Source: Perilla frutescens | Taxonomy: Eukaryota > Streptophyta > Magnoliopsida > Lamiales > Lamiaceae | Assembly: GCA_026008535.1 (NCBI GenBank) | Contig: BRKX01000004.1 | Location: 41,296,501-41,360,500 of the forward strand | DNA: 64,000 nt | Direction of reading: 5' to 3' | Shown: piece after piece, positions 1-10,552 of the stretch | Layout: every line of letters begins with the position of its first letter | Numbering within the stretch: position 1 is the first letter of the stretch | Made by a program: the position numbers and the translations under genes | The notes under the pieces: generated by a model | Databases searched by the model: none | What the model was told of the DNA's origin: nothing | The model's input: only the letters and a program-made list of their open reading frames with translations

Positions 1-270
1 TTGATTATGAAAAAAGATCAGTTCAGATCGTCGCCAAAGGGAACTTCACAATCCCTCAACCAAAGGATGAAAAACTCACCAGTTGCCATTCAACAGTTTT
101 ACCAAGCCCGGAAGACAGCAAGGCCCACACTGCCAAAGAACAGAACTGGATTTGTATCAACGTCAAAGCGATCAAACTGCTCGAAAGGAAGCAGTGGAAC
201 TAGTCCAGCTCGGCCTTTCAAAAAGAGGAAACTGACTCAAGAAAGTCAAGCAGCTGACCAAACGAACTGA
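1..270 (+). other. unrecognised reading frame inside Sirevirus-like element 1
   Basis: An open frame of 89 codons runs from the window edge. Its product is lysine-, serine- and threonine-rich with no domain I recognise. A second frame (from position 3 to a stop near 212) is also open and looks about as protein-like, so the true frame is uncertain. It may be the tail of the pol region or of a preceding ORF of the retrotransposon. No host function is implied. Confidence 0.25.
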
Positions 271-934
271 TCAGTTCAGATCAGTTAGAGCTTCAGTCAG
301 CTCATCAGCGATGACTGGAAACATGATGAAACTGATCATCCAACTGCTGAATCGTCAAACTAATCAGTTGGACTGTATCTCAACTGACTCCGGATAAGTT
401 TCTCCTAATCCTCATGATTATCATAACTTAATTGTTACCATTGTGATTATGAAATTTCTTATATTATATTCAACGGCTACAATTTGAAAATAGGGTTCTC
501 TCTCACAAATTGCCATTAATATCTCTGCATCGATATTAAATCAATTCTTCAAAGAAGAAAAGGGAAATATATTTTTCTAATGCGATATAAATAGCAAAAT
601 CTGTAGAAAATATTTTGCTATTTATGGCAACTACCCCATTTTCAAAATAACTCCATCTCAGCCACATGATCATAAAATTGTTTCACTATCGAACGGCTGA
701 GAAGCATGCATCATTAATTTAGCTAATCATCCATCAGATCGGATAGCTGATCAACTAAGAGAAGCAATCGAGTGTCCTCGATCAATGCGTGCAAAACTGA
801 ATATATATATTTATGTAAGGAGATGCAGGCTCCGATCATCTACAAACTCTCTCTCATCCTTGCTCTGATCACCTGCAAACTCTCTCTCTCTCTCAATACA
901 CTTGCATATCTAACAACACCATCTCTTTGCAGAA
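271..934 (+). other. non-coding spacer with TATA-like box before the env-position ORF
   Basis: This stretch has no credible coding. It is rich in the words AACTG and CAGTT in its first 130 bases. It then becomes AT-rich, with a TATA-like TATAAATAG near 586-594 that forms one arm of a 14-bp perfect inverted repeat (587-600 / 612-625), and finally a CT-rich run (about 845-895) shortly before the ATG at 935. The arrangement resembles a promoter or leader for the downstream ORF, but that is inference. Confidence 0.4.
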
Positions 935-2539
935 ATGAAGCCTTCATTTCAGATGGTAGATGTCAACTCGCTCATGAACAAGATGAAGAAAGATAAGACT
1001 CTTAATCTAGAGCTTCTTAATGCACATCTTGGCCCAGATAACTTTCAAAGAATTTATCGGCCATTGGAGGAAACTGGGTTGCTGCCATTCTTGACAATCA
1101 TGCCAGTCAAGAATATACCTTCCCATGTTGCGGAGTTCTACCATAACGTAACCATCTCCGGCAACAACATCATCTCCACCGTCCAGAACAAAGTAATCAC
1201 GGTGACAAAAGATACGATGATGTCTACACTTCTTCTCCCCAGCGAAGGCCCAGACGTGATGGAACTGGAACTACCGTGCAAATATGCACTGTGGGGTTTT
1301 TGGAAACATCCTCACGTGCACCATCATGACTGCTCACACAGGCTAAAGGAAAGCCTGACCAGCGAGATCATCCAACTCCTGGATATCACCGGCCATATCC
1401 TGTATGGGAACTTTGAGACAGTCCAATTCTCGGAACTCAAAGCCCATCTAACGGCCGCTCTACACTTCATGTGTAAAGCCGACTGGGCCTCCTTTATTCT
1501 TGCTCAACTACGAGCAAATGTCGAGCGAGTAGAATATGATCTATCAACTGGCTCGTTCCGAGAGAATATTGGGTTTATGGGTCACATAAGCCACATCATT
1601 CTCAGCCAGTTTGATGAGATCATTCCAACTGGCGAACCGATCGGACGAACGGACATGCTCCCGACCATCTACTGCCATCCGATCCCGAAGAGATCCTGCC
1701 AACCAGGAACTCCCGACTTAAGTTGTGGAAAGCAACCGATGGTCGTCCATGCCAGCTCCTCAGAAGAAAGGCAGCTGAGGATTGAGAATGAGCCCCTCTC
1801 TAGATTGAGTGATCAGTCTACCATATCAGTCAGCTCACAACCTCTAACCTTAGTCCATCACGACTCAATTGAGGTTGAGTTTGAGGCAGTTCTAGACCAT
1901 CAGCTAAGAAGCTGCTTCGGTCTCATTGAGGGCACCGATCCCTCCTTATTCGAGCAACTGAAACGGTACCTCCAGTAGCACATCTGGTGATTCCAACTCG
2001 ATGAGGCCACAATGTTCTACCTCATCCGCACTCGTGGATCCCTCTTCTGGATCAACGAAGGAAAATGGAGTAGACATTGGATGAATCATCCACTATGCTC
2101 ACCGCCAACGCTCTCGGAGATAATGGATTCAATGATCAAACGAATCCAGCTCAGTATACCAGCCATCGCTCATCTTCCCGACAACGAACCAACTAACTCC
2201 TCCTGCACCCCATTCCTCGAAGATCTACCAATCGCTTCACCGAATGAGATCTTCACCAGCTTGGCCTCCATGGACTTCAGAGAGCAAGAAGTCGCTCTCA
2301 CCACTGATCGTGGTCAATTCATAACAACTGAAGAGGCCTATGCATGGTTCTCCTCGCCCATGCCCATTCCTTCAGTTCCCTCAGTCCATGATGACAATTT
2401 GGCAACTGCCTTCACCTTCTTGCCAAACCTATCAATACCATCATGCGATCCACCCCAACTTTTGGATGATGTCAAAAAGGGGGAAGATGGAAAGTATGCT
2501 GATGAAAACTTAACTATTTGGGATCAGATCCAAAGATAA
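935..2539 (+). pseudogene. env-position ORF, plant transposon protein-like, with stops
   Basis: An ATG at 935 opens 347 codons ending in TAG at 1976-1978. A TGA follows in the same frame at 1988-1990, and the frame is then open again to 2539 (175 more codons from a Met at 2012). It therefore reads as one gene of roughly 530 codons with two nonsense changes, a decayed copy. Residues about 65-100 hold an EFYHN motif followed by alternating Val/Thr strands, resembling the family often labelled putative plant transposon protein (Transposase_32-like). The corresponding ORF of element 2 (16,918-15,212) has the same EFYxN core. It lies between pol and the 3' LTR, the env-like position of Sireviruses. 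Function is unknown; I see no signal peptide or clear membrane segment. Confidence 0.55.
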
Positions 2540-3049
2540 ATACATCATGAGGGGGAAGCTCAGCTTCAGGGGGAAGCTTGGAGAACACAAGGAGTCTAAG
2601 AAAAAGGAGAATCAAGCAGGAAGAGAAGGAGCAGCTAAGGAAGTAAATTAGTAGTTCTAACTAATATTGAGAATCGAAAGCTGATATAATATGCTTTGTT
2701 TGAATATATAATACATACTTCAATTATTCAAATATTATGCTTAAACTTCATATCAAGCCTTGATCATGCTTATAAACATTCGCTGATACTCTGATAACCA
2801 TGAATATAAACTTTGCTCTGATATTTAGATAATCATGCTCTAATAAAATAAAAGCATGCCCAAAATGAAAGTATGCCTTGAATGCTCTGATACTTGGATT
2901 TTGAATGCTCTGATACTTGAATTTCATACTCTAACGTGCTCTGATTTCAAGAATTTGCCTAAGCAAACTACAGCATGTCTATCAAATGAACATTTGCAGT
3001 TTTTCCATCATCATTGACAAGGTTTTGACATCATCAAAAAGGGGGAAAT
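2540..3049 (+). other. 3' untranslated region with repeated purine tracts and GCTCTGATA words
   Basis: This is the non-coding internal tail of Sirevirus-like element 1. It contains GGGGGAAG copies near 2551 and 2570 and the functional-looking polypurine tract at 3036-3049, directly against the LTR. Between about 2775 and 2955 the words GCTCTGATA or close variants recur at least five times. This word equals the 3' end of initiator-Met tRNA without its last bases, i.e. the complement of the usual primer-binding site. Confidence 0.5.
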
Positions 3050-4857
3050 TGTTAGAAAAAACTATCAAGGAACCTCTAGATAAGGTTTTGATGAGATGTC
3101 AAAATTATTTATGAAAAATTGACTAAAATTCAAGCTGTAGATCTGAGCTGACCAATCCAGAGCATCAAAGAGGAACTCAATCAAAGCTGAAGTCAACCAA
3201 ACTGGTGTATGGTCTACCAGCTGGGAGGATACGCCAACCAGTCAGAACTCAATTCAACTGAGGATTTGAAGAGACGAACCAGTCGAAACAAACTGACAGT
3301 TAAGTCAGCTAAGCTGAGGGAGAAAAAAATCGACTAGACTGAAGAAACTGATACGATATTAGATTAAACTGAAAGACTGGAAGTATCCAACTAATGGCCA
3401 AAATGAAGTGAACAGATAAACCAGCTAAAGGTCAGAACTGGAGTCAGCTAGCTTGTGATTAGTCAAGCTGATAAGAAAGCTCAAGAGAAAGCAATCAAAC
3501 TAACAAGCTAGTCAATAGCTTGCGAATAGTCAAGCTGACAAGAGAGCTTGAGAATGATTAGTCAAACTGACAAGCTAGCCAAAAACTTGAGATCAGCCGA
3601 ACTGGAGGGAATAGCTCAGAACTACAAATTGAAGCAATAGCCGAACTGAGCAGACAAGTTCAGAACTGCCAGTTGGAGTAACAACCAAACTGAGCAGACA
3701 AGCTCAGAACTGCAAACTGGAGCAATAGCCAAACTGAGCAGACAAGTTCAGAACTACCAACTGGAGTAACAACCAAACTGAGAAGACAAGCTTAGAACTG
3801 CCAGCTGGAGTAATAGCCGAACTGAACAGACAAGTTCAGAACTGCGAACTGGAACTCAAAGTTGCTAAAACTGAGGCTCAGAACTGCCAGCTAGAGAACC
3901 CTGGAGTTATTGCCCAACCGGAGAATCTTGGAATAAATGCTTCAACGGAGATCCTGGAATTAAATATCTAATGGAGATCGATTGGCAAAGCAACGGCTAC
4001 TTCAATCAAAAGCTCCAGCGATCAATAAAGACCATCTGTCATTGGTGAACCAGCAGAGCCGCCGATTAATGGAACTCAACAGTCATAAAATCATTCCTCT
4101 ATAAGAGACGAGTGAATCAAAGTTTTAAACACTCTTGCCTCCGAGACTTTTGGCAATACTTATTCTTGAAGCCTTCATCCAACAGAGCTTTCTTTCTCTC
4201 TCCCACATAGCTCAAGTTCAGCATTTGCTAAAAATTTCGAGAGTCCAACTGAGAAGAACAATTCACAAAGTCAAAACATTCAGCCAGCTGTTGATAAACC
4301 AGCCAGGGCAGCCTTCTCAGTTTCAGCAATACAACGATCAACTATCCAGCTCAATTGAAGGAGCACATCAGTTGATACCCCCTGTTCAAGACTAACCTCT
4401 TGAAGATCGAAAGAGATCTAAAATCTTGTAAAGATGTCAATAGCACCTACCTTTCTAGCGAGCAGTTAGGGACTTCAAGTGTGAGCCGTCGACCCGCTGA
4501 GGTAGCGAGCAGTTACCAAGTTCAGCCAACTGTCCTTTATTGTGTTATTTGTAAAGAAACTCAAGTTATATAGTGAAGTTGCCCTTCTGCGGAAGGAAGA
4601 GAGGGCGTAGAAGTTTGAGACTTCGAACCTCTATAAATCATTTGTGTATTGTACTGTTTTGATTACTTGCATATTTTTGAACTGTACACAAGCTCACACA
4701 ATCCGCACTCAAGCTATTAAAAGAGCTCAACCACATTGTGCATAGGTAGTTTACTAAGCGAGTCAAGGGCCCTTATTGTTCCGCAATTTGAAGTAAAAGT
4801 TTTTTATCAGTTTATTCACCCCCCTCTAAACTGATATCGACTCGCCCGGGACTAACA
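3050..4857 (+). repeat. 3' LTR of Sirevirus-like element 1
   Basis: It is a 1,808-bp LTR with ends TGTTAG and CTAACA in inverted match. A polypurine tract abuts its left end, as expected of a 3' LTR of a plus-strand element. A tandem array lies at 3617-3856. AT-rich promoter-like sequence (tctataagag near 4100) precedes a region that could serve as R. Small reading frames inside it (for example 4135-4395) look fortuitous. Confidence 0.8.
3617..3856. repeat. 44-bp tandem repeat, about 5.5 copies, in LTR
   Basis: Five consecutive 44-bp units start at 3617, 3661, 3705, 3749 and 3793, with a partial sixth from 3837. Each opens cAGAACT and ends near GACAAG(C/T)T. Units 1 and 3 share a GCAATAGCC variant while 2 and 4 share GTAACAACC, so amplification probably went through an 88-bp dimer. 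Units differ by point changes, without indels. Confidence 0.9.
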
Positions 4858-6057
4858 CTTTCTTAGCTATGAAGTAAATATTATAATATCTACAATCTTA
4901 ATACGCAGCACCCGGGTCATCAAAATATTTTGACTCTTAAGGGAACTTTACTCAGGGCATTTTTATAAAGGAAAACTCTTTTGTAAGTTTTAGCATACAG
5001 GGTGGTCAAACCCGTATCCTAAAATTAATTAGGTATAAATAAATTCATACCGCAAGATCCGCCCATTGAAAAAATATGAAACTTTAAATAAAAATACCAT
5101 ATTTTTATACGGAACAACTTTTGAGCCTAAAAGTACAATAGGGCTATCCATGAAGGATAGATCTGAAAAAGACTAAAATTTAATATTCAGATACCCAAAA
5201 TATACCCGAAATTAAAAAGTGACAACATGAAAAATGTATTAAAAAATCTATAGAACATAAAACCCTAAAGGCACTTTTTGATTCGGCGACCCGAAAGAGA
5301 TCGCCGATTTGAGGTGGTGGAGACGCGATGATGGAGAATAGGTGGCGGTGGTGTAATTAATTTGATTGGGGGCTTGGGTAATTAACGTGGGGGGGGGGGA
5401 TGATGGTGATGGTGGCGTGAGGTGGTGGTTGGCGGTGGTGGTGAATTTTGGCGGCGATCACGACGATTTTTCATCGCGATCGTCCGTCAAATCATCTTTT
5501 CAATCACGTATTCGTGATCTACGCATTGACACCTTCAAAATGACTATCTCAAAATTGAAATAGGAAACTAGAGACGTACCTTCTCAGGAAGCTGCTCGGC
5601 GTTTCGATTTTGAAAAAGAATGAAAAATGAAACCTTAAGCTCTTATTTATAGAGGAAAAATAAATAGGATAATAACGAATAAAAGAAAGAGGATAATGAT
5701 GGAATAAGATAATGATGGAAAAAGGATAGGATAATTACGAATAGGATAATATTTTGAAAAAGAAATTGGATAATGACGGATGAGCCTTTTTCTACTCAAA
5801 GTTGTGCCAAGAGTTCATTTGAACTCGAAATTGAAAAATTCAAAGTTTGGCACGATCCTTGACACTTTTTCTATTAACCCGAGAAAAATATCAGAACATA
5901 TTTTAAAGCAATTTTTGACCAAATTAAATTTTTAACAGATTTTCCTAGCTGCGATTTTTCTTTATTTGAATCCTTTAAGGGCCCAATTTCTTTTCTAAGT
6001 TACTAGATGGTAACATAAGTTTGAATAAAACTTTCTAAAATATTTCGGGGTATTATA
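4858..6057 (-). repeat. 3' LTR of gypsy element, truncated by nested insertion
   Basis: It is homologous to 12,849-14,090 of the right LTR. It lacks the first ~1.4 kb because element 1 inserted there; the rest should lie left of the window. Relative to the sister LTR it lacks about 45 bp around 5,385, beside a G-rich run. The terminal ATTACA has become ATTATA at 6052-6057. The reading frame at 5366-5563 is LTR sequence, not a gene. Confidence 0.85.
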
Positions 6058-6072
6058 TTCTACTCTCCTTAA
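6058..6072 (-). promoter_or_regulatory. polypurine tract of gypsy element
   Basis: On the minus strand this reads TTAAGGAGAGTAGAA directly against the 3' LTR, the expected place and composition for the plus-strand DNA primer. Confidence 0.7.
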
Positions 6073-6089
6073 TAAAAATTTCATCCCGA

Positions 6090-6547
6090 AATTTGCATAC
6101 CTCTATAGGGTACAACTCCTTGATTCTGCTTTCAAGCTCCCAGGTAGCTTTTTCTCTCCCGTGGTTATTCCATAGGACTTTCACCAATGATATTTGTTTG
6201 TTCCGTAATTCTTGGACCTATTGGTCAAGAATAGCCTCTAGTCTTTCTTCATATGATAAATCCTGGTTCAAGACTATCTCTTCATTCTTTATAACGTGTT
6301 TATGATCAAACACGTACTTTCTCAACATTGAGACATGAAAAATATTATGAACCTCTGCTAGACTTGGCGATAAGGCTAGTCTATAAGCTACATCTCCAAC
6401 TCGTTCAAGAATTTTAAAGGATCCAATATACCGTGGTCTCAATTTTCCTCTTTTGCCAAAACGTATAATTCCTTTAATAGGAGATATTTTGAGAAAAACC
6501 TTATCACAAACATTAAAAATACAAATCCTTTCGACGTTTATCTGCAT
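6090..6547 (-). pseudogene. gypsy integrase C-terminal region and chromodomain-like tail
   Basis: The minus-strand frame from 6547 encodes the integrase C-terminal module: a basic GKLRPRYIG block, then VAYRLALSP, then VHNIFHVSMLRKY. These are characteristic of chromovirus integrases. A TAG at 6218-6220 interrupts the frame. Beyond it, the same frame continues towards 6090 with a VKVLW...TWE pattern typical of a chromodomain. The frame is offset from the integrase core at 6513-7580, so a frameshift separates them. Chromodomains of this kind are thought to steer integration into heterochromatin; this copy cannot make one intact. Confidence 0.7.
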
Positions 6548-7580
6548 AGACTTTTTGTCTATCTTGGACCTCCTTCATTCTCATCCTTATCTTATCAATT
6601 ATTTCGATTGTTGTCTGAACAATCTCAGGGCCCAATATCTTTCTTTCACCTACTTCATCCCAGTAAAGTGGTGATCTACATCTTCGACCATACAAAGCCT
6701 CATATGGTGCCATTTTAATGGTTGCCTGATAACTGTTGTTATAGGCAAACTCCACTAAGGGTAAAACATTTTCCCAGTTTCCACCTCTATCAGTTAAAAC
6801 TCCTCTGAGCATATTCTCTAGTATTTGTATTGTCCTTTCTGATTGTCCATCAGTTTGAGGATGGAAAGCTGTACTGAAATTTGGCTGCGTTCCCATGGCA
6901 TCTTGTAGACTTATCCAGAATCTAGAAGTAAATCTGGTATCTCGGTCAGAGGTGATTGAGACGGGTACTCCGTGTAGCCGTACAATCTCTTTCACATAGA
7001 GTTGAGCCAACTTATCCAGTCCAAGTGTCATCTTGATTGGCAAAAAGTGCGCGGATTTGGTCAATCGATCAACAACGACCCATATCGCAGTGTTTCCTCG
7101 CACTGACTTTAGTAATCCTACTATAAAATCCATGTTGATATGTTCCCATTTCCATTCTGGGATTTCAAGTGGTTGTAATAATCCTGATGGTCGTTGATGT
7201 ACCGTCTTTACTTGCTGACAAGTTAAGCATCGTTCAACAAATGAGGCCACTTCTCTTTTCATATTTCGCCACCAGAAGTTTCTCTTCAAATCTCTATACA
7301 TCTTTGTACTTCCAAGGTGAGAGGTATATGGAGTATCATGAGCTTCTATCATGATTTCATTTTTTAACTCTTCATTGTGGGGCACACATATTCTTCTCTC
7401 GTACATGAGAGCATTGTTATTTGCTTCAGCAAATCCTTTTGAATCCTCAGTTCCTACTTTCAATCGCATCTTCTCTAAATACTCATCCTCTCCTTGTGCC
7501 TTTACAATCCGTTTTCTTAAATCAGGTTTAGTTATTAAAGCAACTATAAGTCCTTTGGTAGAGTTTGGTGGTCGAACCAA
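6513..7580 (-). pseudogene. gypsy integrase core
   Basis: The fragment holds a zinc-binding HHCC module (His near residues 65-95, CLTCQQ near 120) and the catalytic core with the DRLTKSAHF, SDRDTRFTS and FHPQTDGQSER motifs, giving the D,D,E triad. A GRRCRSPLYWDE motif follows. It is open for 355 codons, but the start is arbitrary since the upstream RNase H frame is broken by stops between 7580 and 7845. It is similar in length to functional gypsy integrase cores. It continues into the C-terminal module after a frameshift near 6515-6545. Confidence 0.85.
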
Positions 7581-7619
7581 CTGCAGCTCTAGTCTTTGAA
7601 ATTCTTCAATTAACCTTTC

Positions 7620-8144
7620 TTCTTACATTAGGAAACAACCTAACTCTGCTCTGGTTTTTCAGCTAAGGGCGTCTGCCACAACATTTGCTTTACCGGGATG
7701 GTAGAGAATGGTATAATCATAATCCTTAACTAATTTGCCACAACATTTGCTCTACCTCATATTTAAGTCCTTCTGTTCAAAGAAGTACTTAAGACTCTTA
7801 TGATCAGTGTAGATTTCACATCTGACACGGTATAGATAATGCCTCTAAATTTTCAAGGCATGTACCACAGCTGCGAGCTCTAGGTCATGGGTGGGATAAT
7901 TCAACTCATGTGGCCTGAGCTGGAAAGATGCATAAGCAATGACTCTCTTGTCTTGCATTAGCACACGCCCTAACCCTAGCTTAGACGCATCTATAAAGAT
8001 AACAAATCTTTCATTCCCTTCCGGTATAACCAATACTGGAGCTGTGGTCAGTCTCTTCTTAAGTTCTTGGAAATTCCTCTCACATTCCTCAGTCCAAATA
8101 AACTTAGCCTTCTTTTTCAACAATTGTGTCATTGGCCTTGCCAA
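7620..8144 (-). pseudogene. gypsy RNase H region, degraded
   Basis: From 8144 the frame encodes the RT connection and the start of RNase H: FIWTEECERNFQELK, VFIDASKLGLG (the DAS catalytic Asp) and LNYPTHDLELAAV. A stop lies at 7845-7847. Beyond it the sequence still resembles RNase H (YTDHKSLKYFFEQ, then a YHPGKANVVADAL-type linker) but contains further stops. This frame is shifted relative to the RT frame that ends at 8201. Confidence 0.75.
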
Positions 8145-8200
8145 TTTAGAAAGTCCTTCAATAAATCATCTGTAGTAGCCTGCCAACCCTAGGAAACTTC

Positions 8201-9379
8201 TTATCTCAGTGCACTAGAAGGTGACTTCCAGTTACTTACTGCTTCAACCTTAGCAGGATCTACTTTGATTCCTTCTGATGACACAATATGACCAAGGAAC
8301 ATTACCTCACTGAGCCAAAATTCACACTTGCTAAATTTTGCATATAATTTCTCCCTCCTCAATGTTTCCAGAATTATATGTAGATGTTCTTGGTGTTGTT
8401 CCTCATTTTTGGAATAGATAAGAATATCATCTATAAACACAAGAACAAAGCTATCTAGATATTGATGAAAGATTCTGTTCATCATATCCATGAACACTGC
8501 AGGTGCATTAGTCAACCCAAATGGAATCACTAAGAATTTGTAGTGGCCGTAACGTGTTCGAAATGCTGTTTTAGGCACGTCTTCTTTTCTTATTTTCAAT
8601 TGATGATAACCTGAACGTAAATCAATCTTTGAAAATACGTTAGCTCCTCTTAGTTGGTCAAAAAAGTCATCTATCCTTGGCAAGGGATACTTATTCTTAA
8701 TTGTCACCTTATTCAACTCCCTATAGTCTATGCACATTCGTAATGTACCATCCTTCTTTTTAACAAAGAGAATAGGCGCTCCCCAAGGTGAGACACTGGG
8801 TTGTATGAAACCTAAGTCCAACAGCTCTTGTAGTTGTACCTTCAGTTCTTGCAACTCGTTAGGGGCCATTCTATACGGTGCCTTAGATATCGAAGCTGCT
8901 CCTAGTTCCAACTCAATGGTAAATTCAGTTTTCCTATCGGGTGGTAGCCCTGGTAGGTTATGTGGGAAAACATCCTTGTATTCCCGAATGATAGGGACTT
9001 GATCTATCGTTACTTCCTCTTTTTCTTTTCCTACTAGGTTAATCAGAAAAGCATGGCAACCTTCTTTTCTCATTAGCTTTATAGCTTTCAGGGCTGAAAT
9101 AACTGGTATCTTCAAACGCATTCTTCCTCCAAAGAAAACTACTTTTGGTTCTCCTGGCTTCTGGAATATGACTTCTCTCTCATGACAATGTATAGTAGTA
9201 TACGTTGCAGTTAGCCAATCCATTCCTAAGATTATATCAAAATCCTTCATGTCGATTACATATAAATCCGTGATGAAAATCTTTTTGTTAACCTCGAGTT
9301 CTAAATTCAGGGACATTCTTTTAGCTAAAATAGTTTTTCCAGAAGGGATGCTAACTTCCAAGGCATTAGTAGCATCTAC
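8201..9379 (-). pseudogene. gypsy protease C-terminus and reverse transcriptase
   Basis: The stretch starts with the end of the aspartic protease (DIILGMDWL). It continues into a well-preserved reverse transcriptase: the YRMAPNELQELK and GFIQPSVSPWGAPILFVKKKDG blocks, IDYRELNKVT, FSKIDLRSGYHQ, FGLTNAPAVFM and the catalytic FIDDILIYS. GHIVSSEGIKVDP follows. It is in the same frame as the gag/protease fragment upstream, from which a TAG at 9380-9382 separates it. The RT domain itself is open and near normal length. Confidence 0.88.
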
Positions 9380-9814
9380 CTATCTAAGTTTTAATCTTTC
9401 ACTAGCCTTTTCTGAAATGAAAGAGTGTGTAGCTCCAGTATCAAATAAAGCAAGCACAGGTATATTAAACATGTTAATCATACCTGCCAAATTTTCTGGA
9501 GCTTGCTCTGCCTGCTGTTGCTGAAGTGCATAAGTCCTGGCTGGCTGTGGGGCACATTGTCCTTGGTCTGGCTTAAAATTTACTCTCTGATTTTGCCTTA
9601 AGTTTCCACCCTGATTAGGCCTAGAATTGTTCCCTTGATTAGGCCTCTGATTTATATTCCCACTTTGTGCTGGTCTAGGAGGAAAACCTGTATTTTCTTT
9701 ACTCCTAGGACAATCTCGAGCAAAATATCCCGGTTGATGACAGAAGAAACATCCATCTGTATTTCTTATACATTTCCCTGAATGAAACTTCCGGCATATA
9801 GAGCAGGGAGTCAT
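9380..9814 (-). pseudogene. gypsy nucleocapsid zinc knuckle and protease active site
   Basis: A CCHC knuckle begins CFFCHQPG, but the position normally occupied by His is Tyr (CX2CX4YX4C), so zinc binding is probably lost. A Gln/Asn/Pro-rich linker follows, with several NQ-rich near-repeats, and then the aspartic protease active site LFDTGATHSFIS. A TAG at 9380-9382 ends the fragment, which otherwise joins in frame to the RT region. Confidence 0.8.
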
Positions 9815-9901
9815 ATTTCCTTGTTGATTCTATTGTCCATAATTGGTATTTCCCTTGGCCCACTGTTGCTTATTTCCCACTGCATTTCTATCTTCCCATT
9901 T

Positions 9902-10552
9902 TCACTTTCCCTTCAGATCTTGGGAAGATTGTTGTGGCTGGGTTTTCTCAGCTGGCATAACAGACTCTATGTTCAAAGCCCGACGCAATGTTTGCACATA
10001 CGACATCTCATCATGCACCATAAGAGTCATGCTGATTTCTGGCTTAATGCCCTTCTTAAACTTCTTAGCCTTCTTGCAGTCCGAGTCCACGAGATGTGGA
10101 GCTTAACAAGAGAGTTGATTAAAGACGTGGTCATACTCAGTAACAGTAGAGCTTCCCTGTCGGAGGTTCCAGAATTTCAACTCTTTCTTTTCTCGATAGC
10201 AATCAGGAATGTATTTCTGATAAACTTCTTCCTTGAAGTCTTCCCAAGTAAATTTCTGCCATTGCTCATAAGTCATAGTTCTTTTTACAGACTCCCACCA
10301 ATAGTCTGCATCATCAGTCAGTTGAAATTGAGCACATGTAAGCTTTTCCTCATTCGTGTAAGACATGTAATCAAATATTCGGTCCAGAGATTGAATCCAT
10401 TTTTCTGCATCTATTGGGTCACCTAGCCCGTTGAAAGTAGGTGGGTGATGTTTACGAAATGCTTCTTCTACTCTTGATGCCAGTATAGGGATTGGAATTG
10501 GTGCAGGTTGTCCATATTTTTCTTGGTTCTGTGTTCTTTTCTTAGGCGGCAT
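9902..10552 (-). pseudogene. gypsy gag (Retrotrans_gag domain)
   Basis: The ATG at 10,552 starts a capsid-like protein with the family's typical FRKHHPPTFNG, AEKWIQSLDRIF and DADYWWESVKR motifs, then a WEDFKEEVYQKY block. An in-frame stop lies at 10,103-10,105 and another at 9,902-9,904; sequence between them (from 10,090) is in the same frame and continues the gag. It forms the coat of the cytoplasmic particle in active relatives. Confidence 0.82.

Larger units (their letters stand above)
1..4857 (+). mobile_element. Sirevirus-like Ty1/copia retrotransposon, 3' half
   Basis: Seen: a purine tract at 3036-3049 is followed by a long terminal segment opening TGTTAG (3050) and closing CTAACA (4857), the paired ends of an LTR. 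An open reading region at 935-2539 sits between the end of pol (off the window) and the LTR, where Sireviruses carry an extra ORF. Further purine-tract copies lie at about 2474, 2551 and 2570. The element interrupts the gypsy LTR that resumes at 4858; the uninterrupted sister LTR reads straight through at 12849, so CTTTC (4858-4862) is the probable target duplication. The class assignment is inferred from layout because no pol is visible. The copy is decayed and the 5' LTR is missing from the window. Confidence 0.75.

Noticed and set aside
3617..3856. CRISPR-like regular array.
   Set aside because: Units are contiguous tandem copies without spacers, in a plant LTR.
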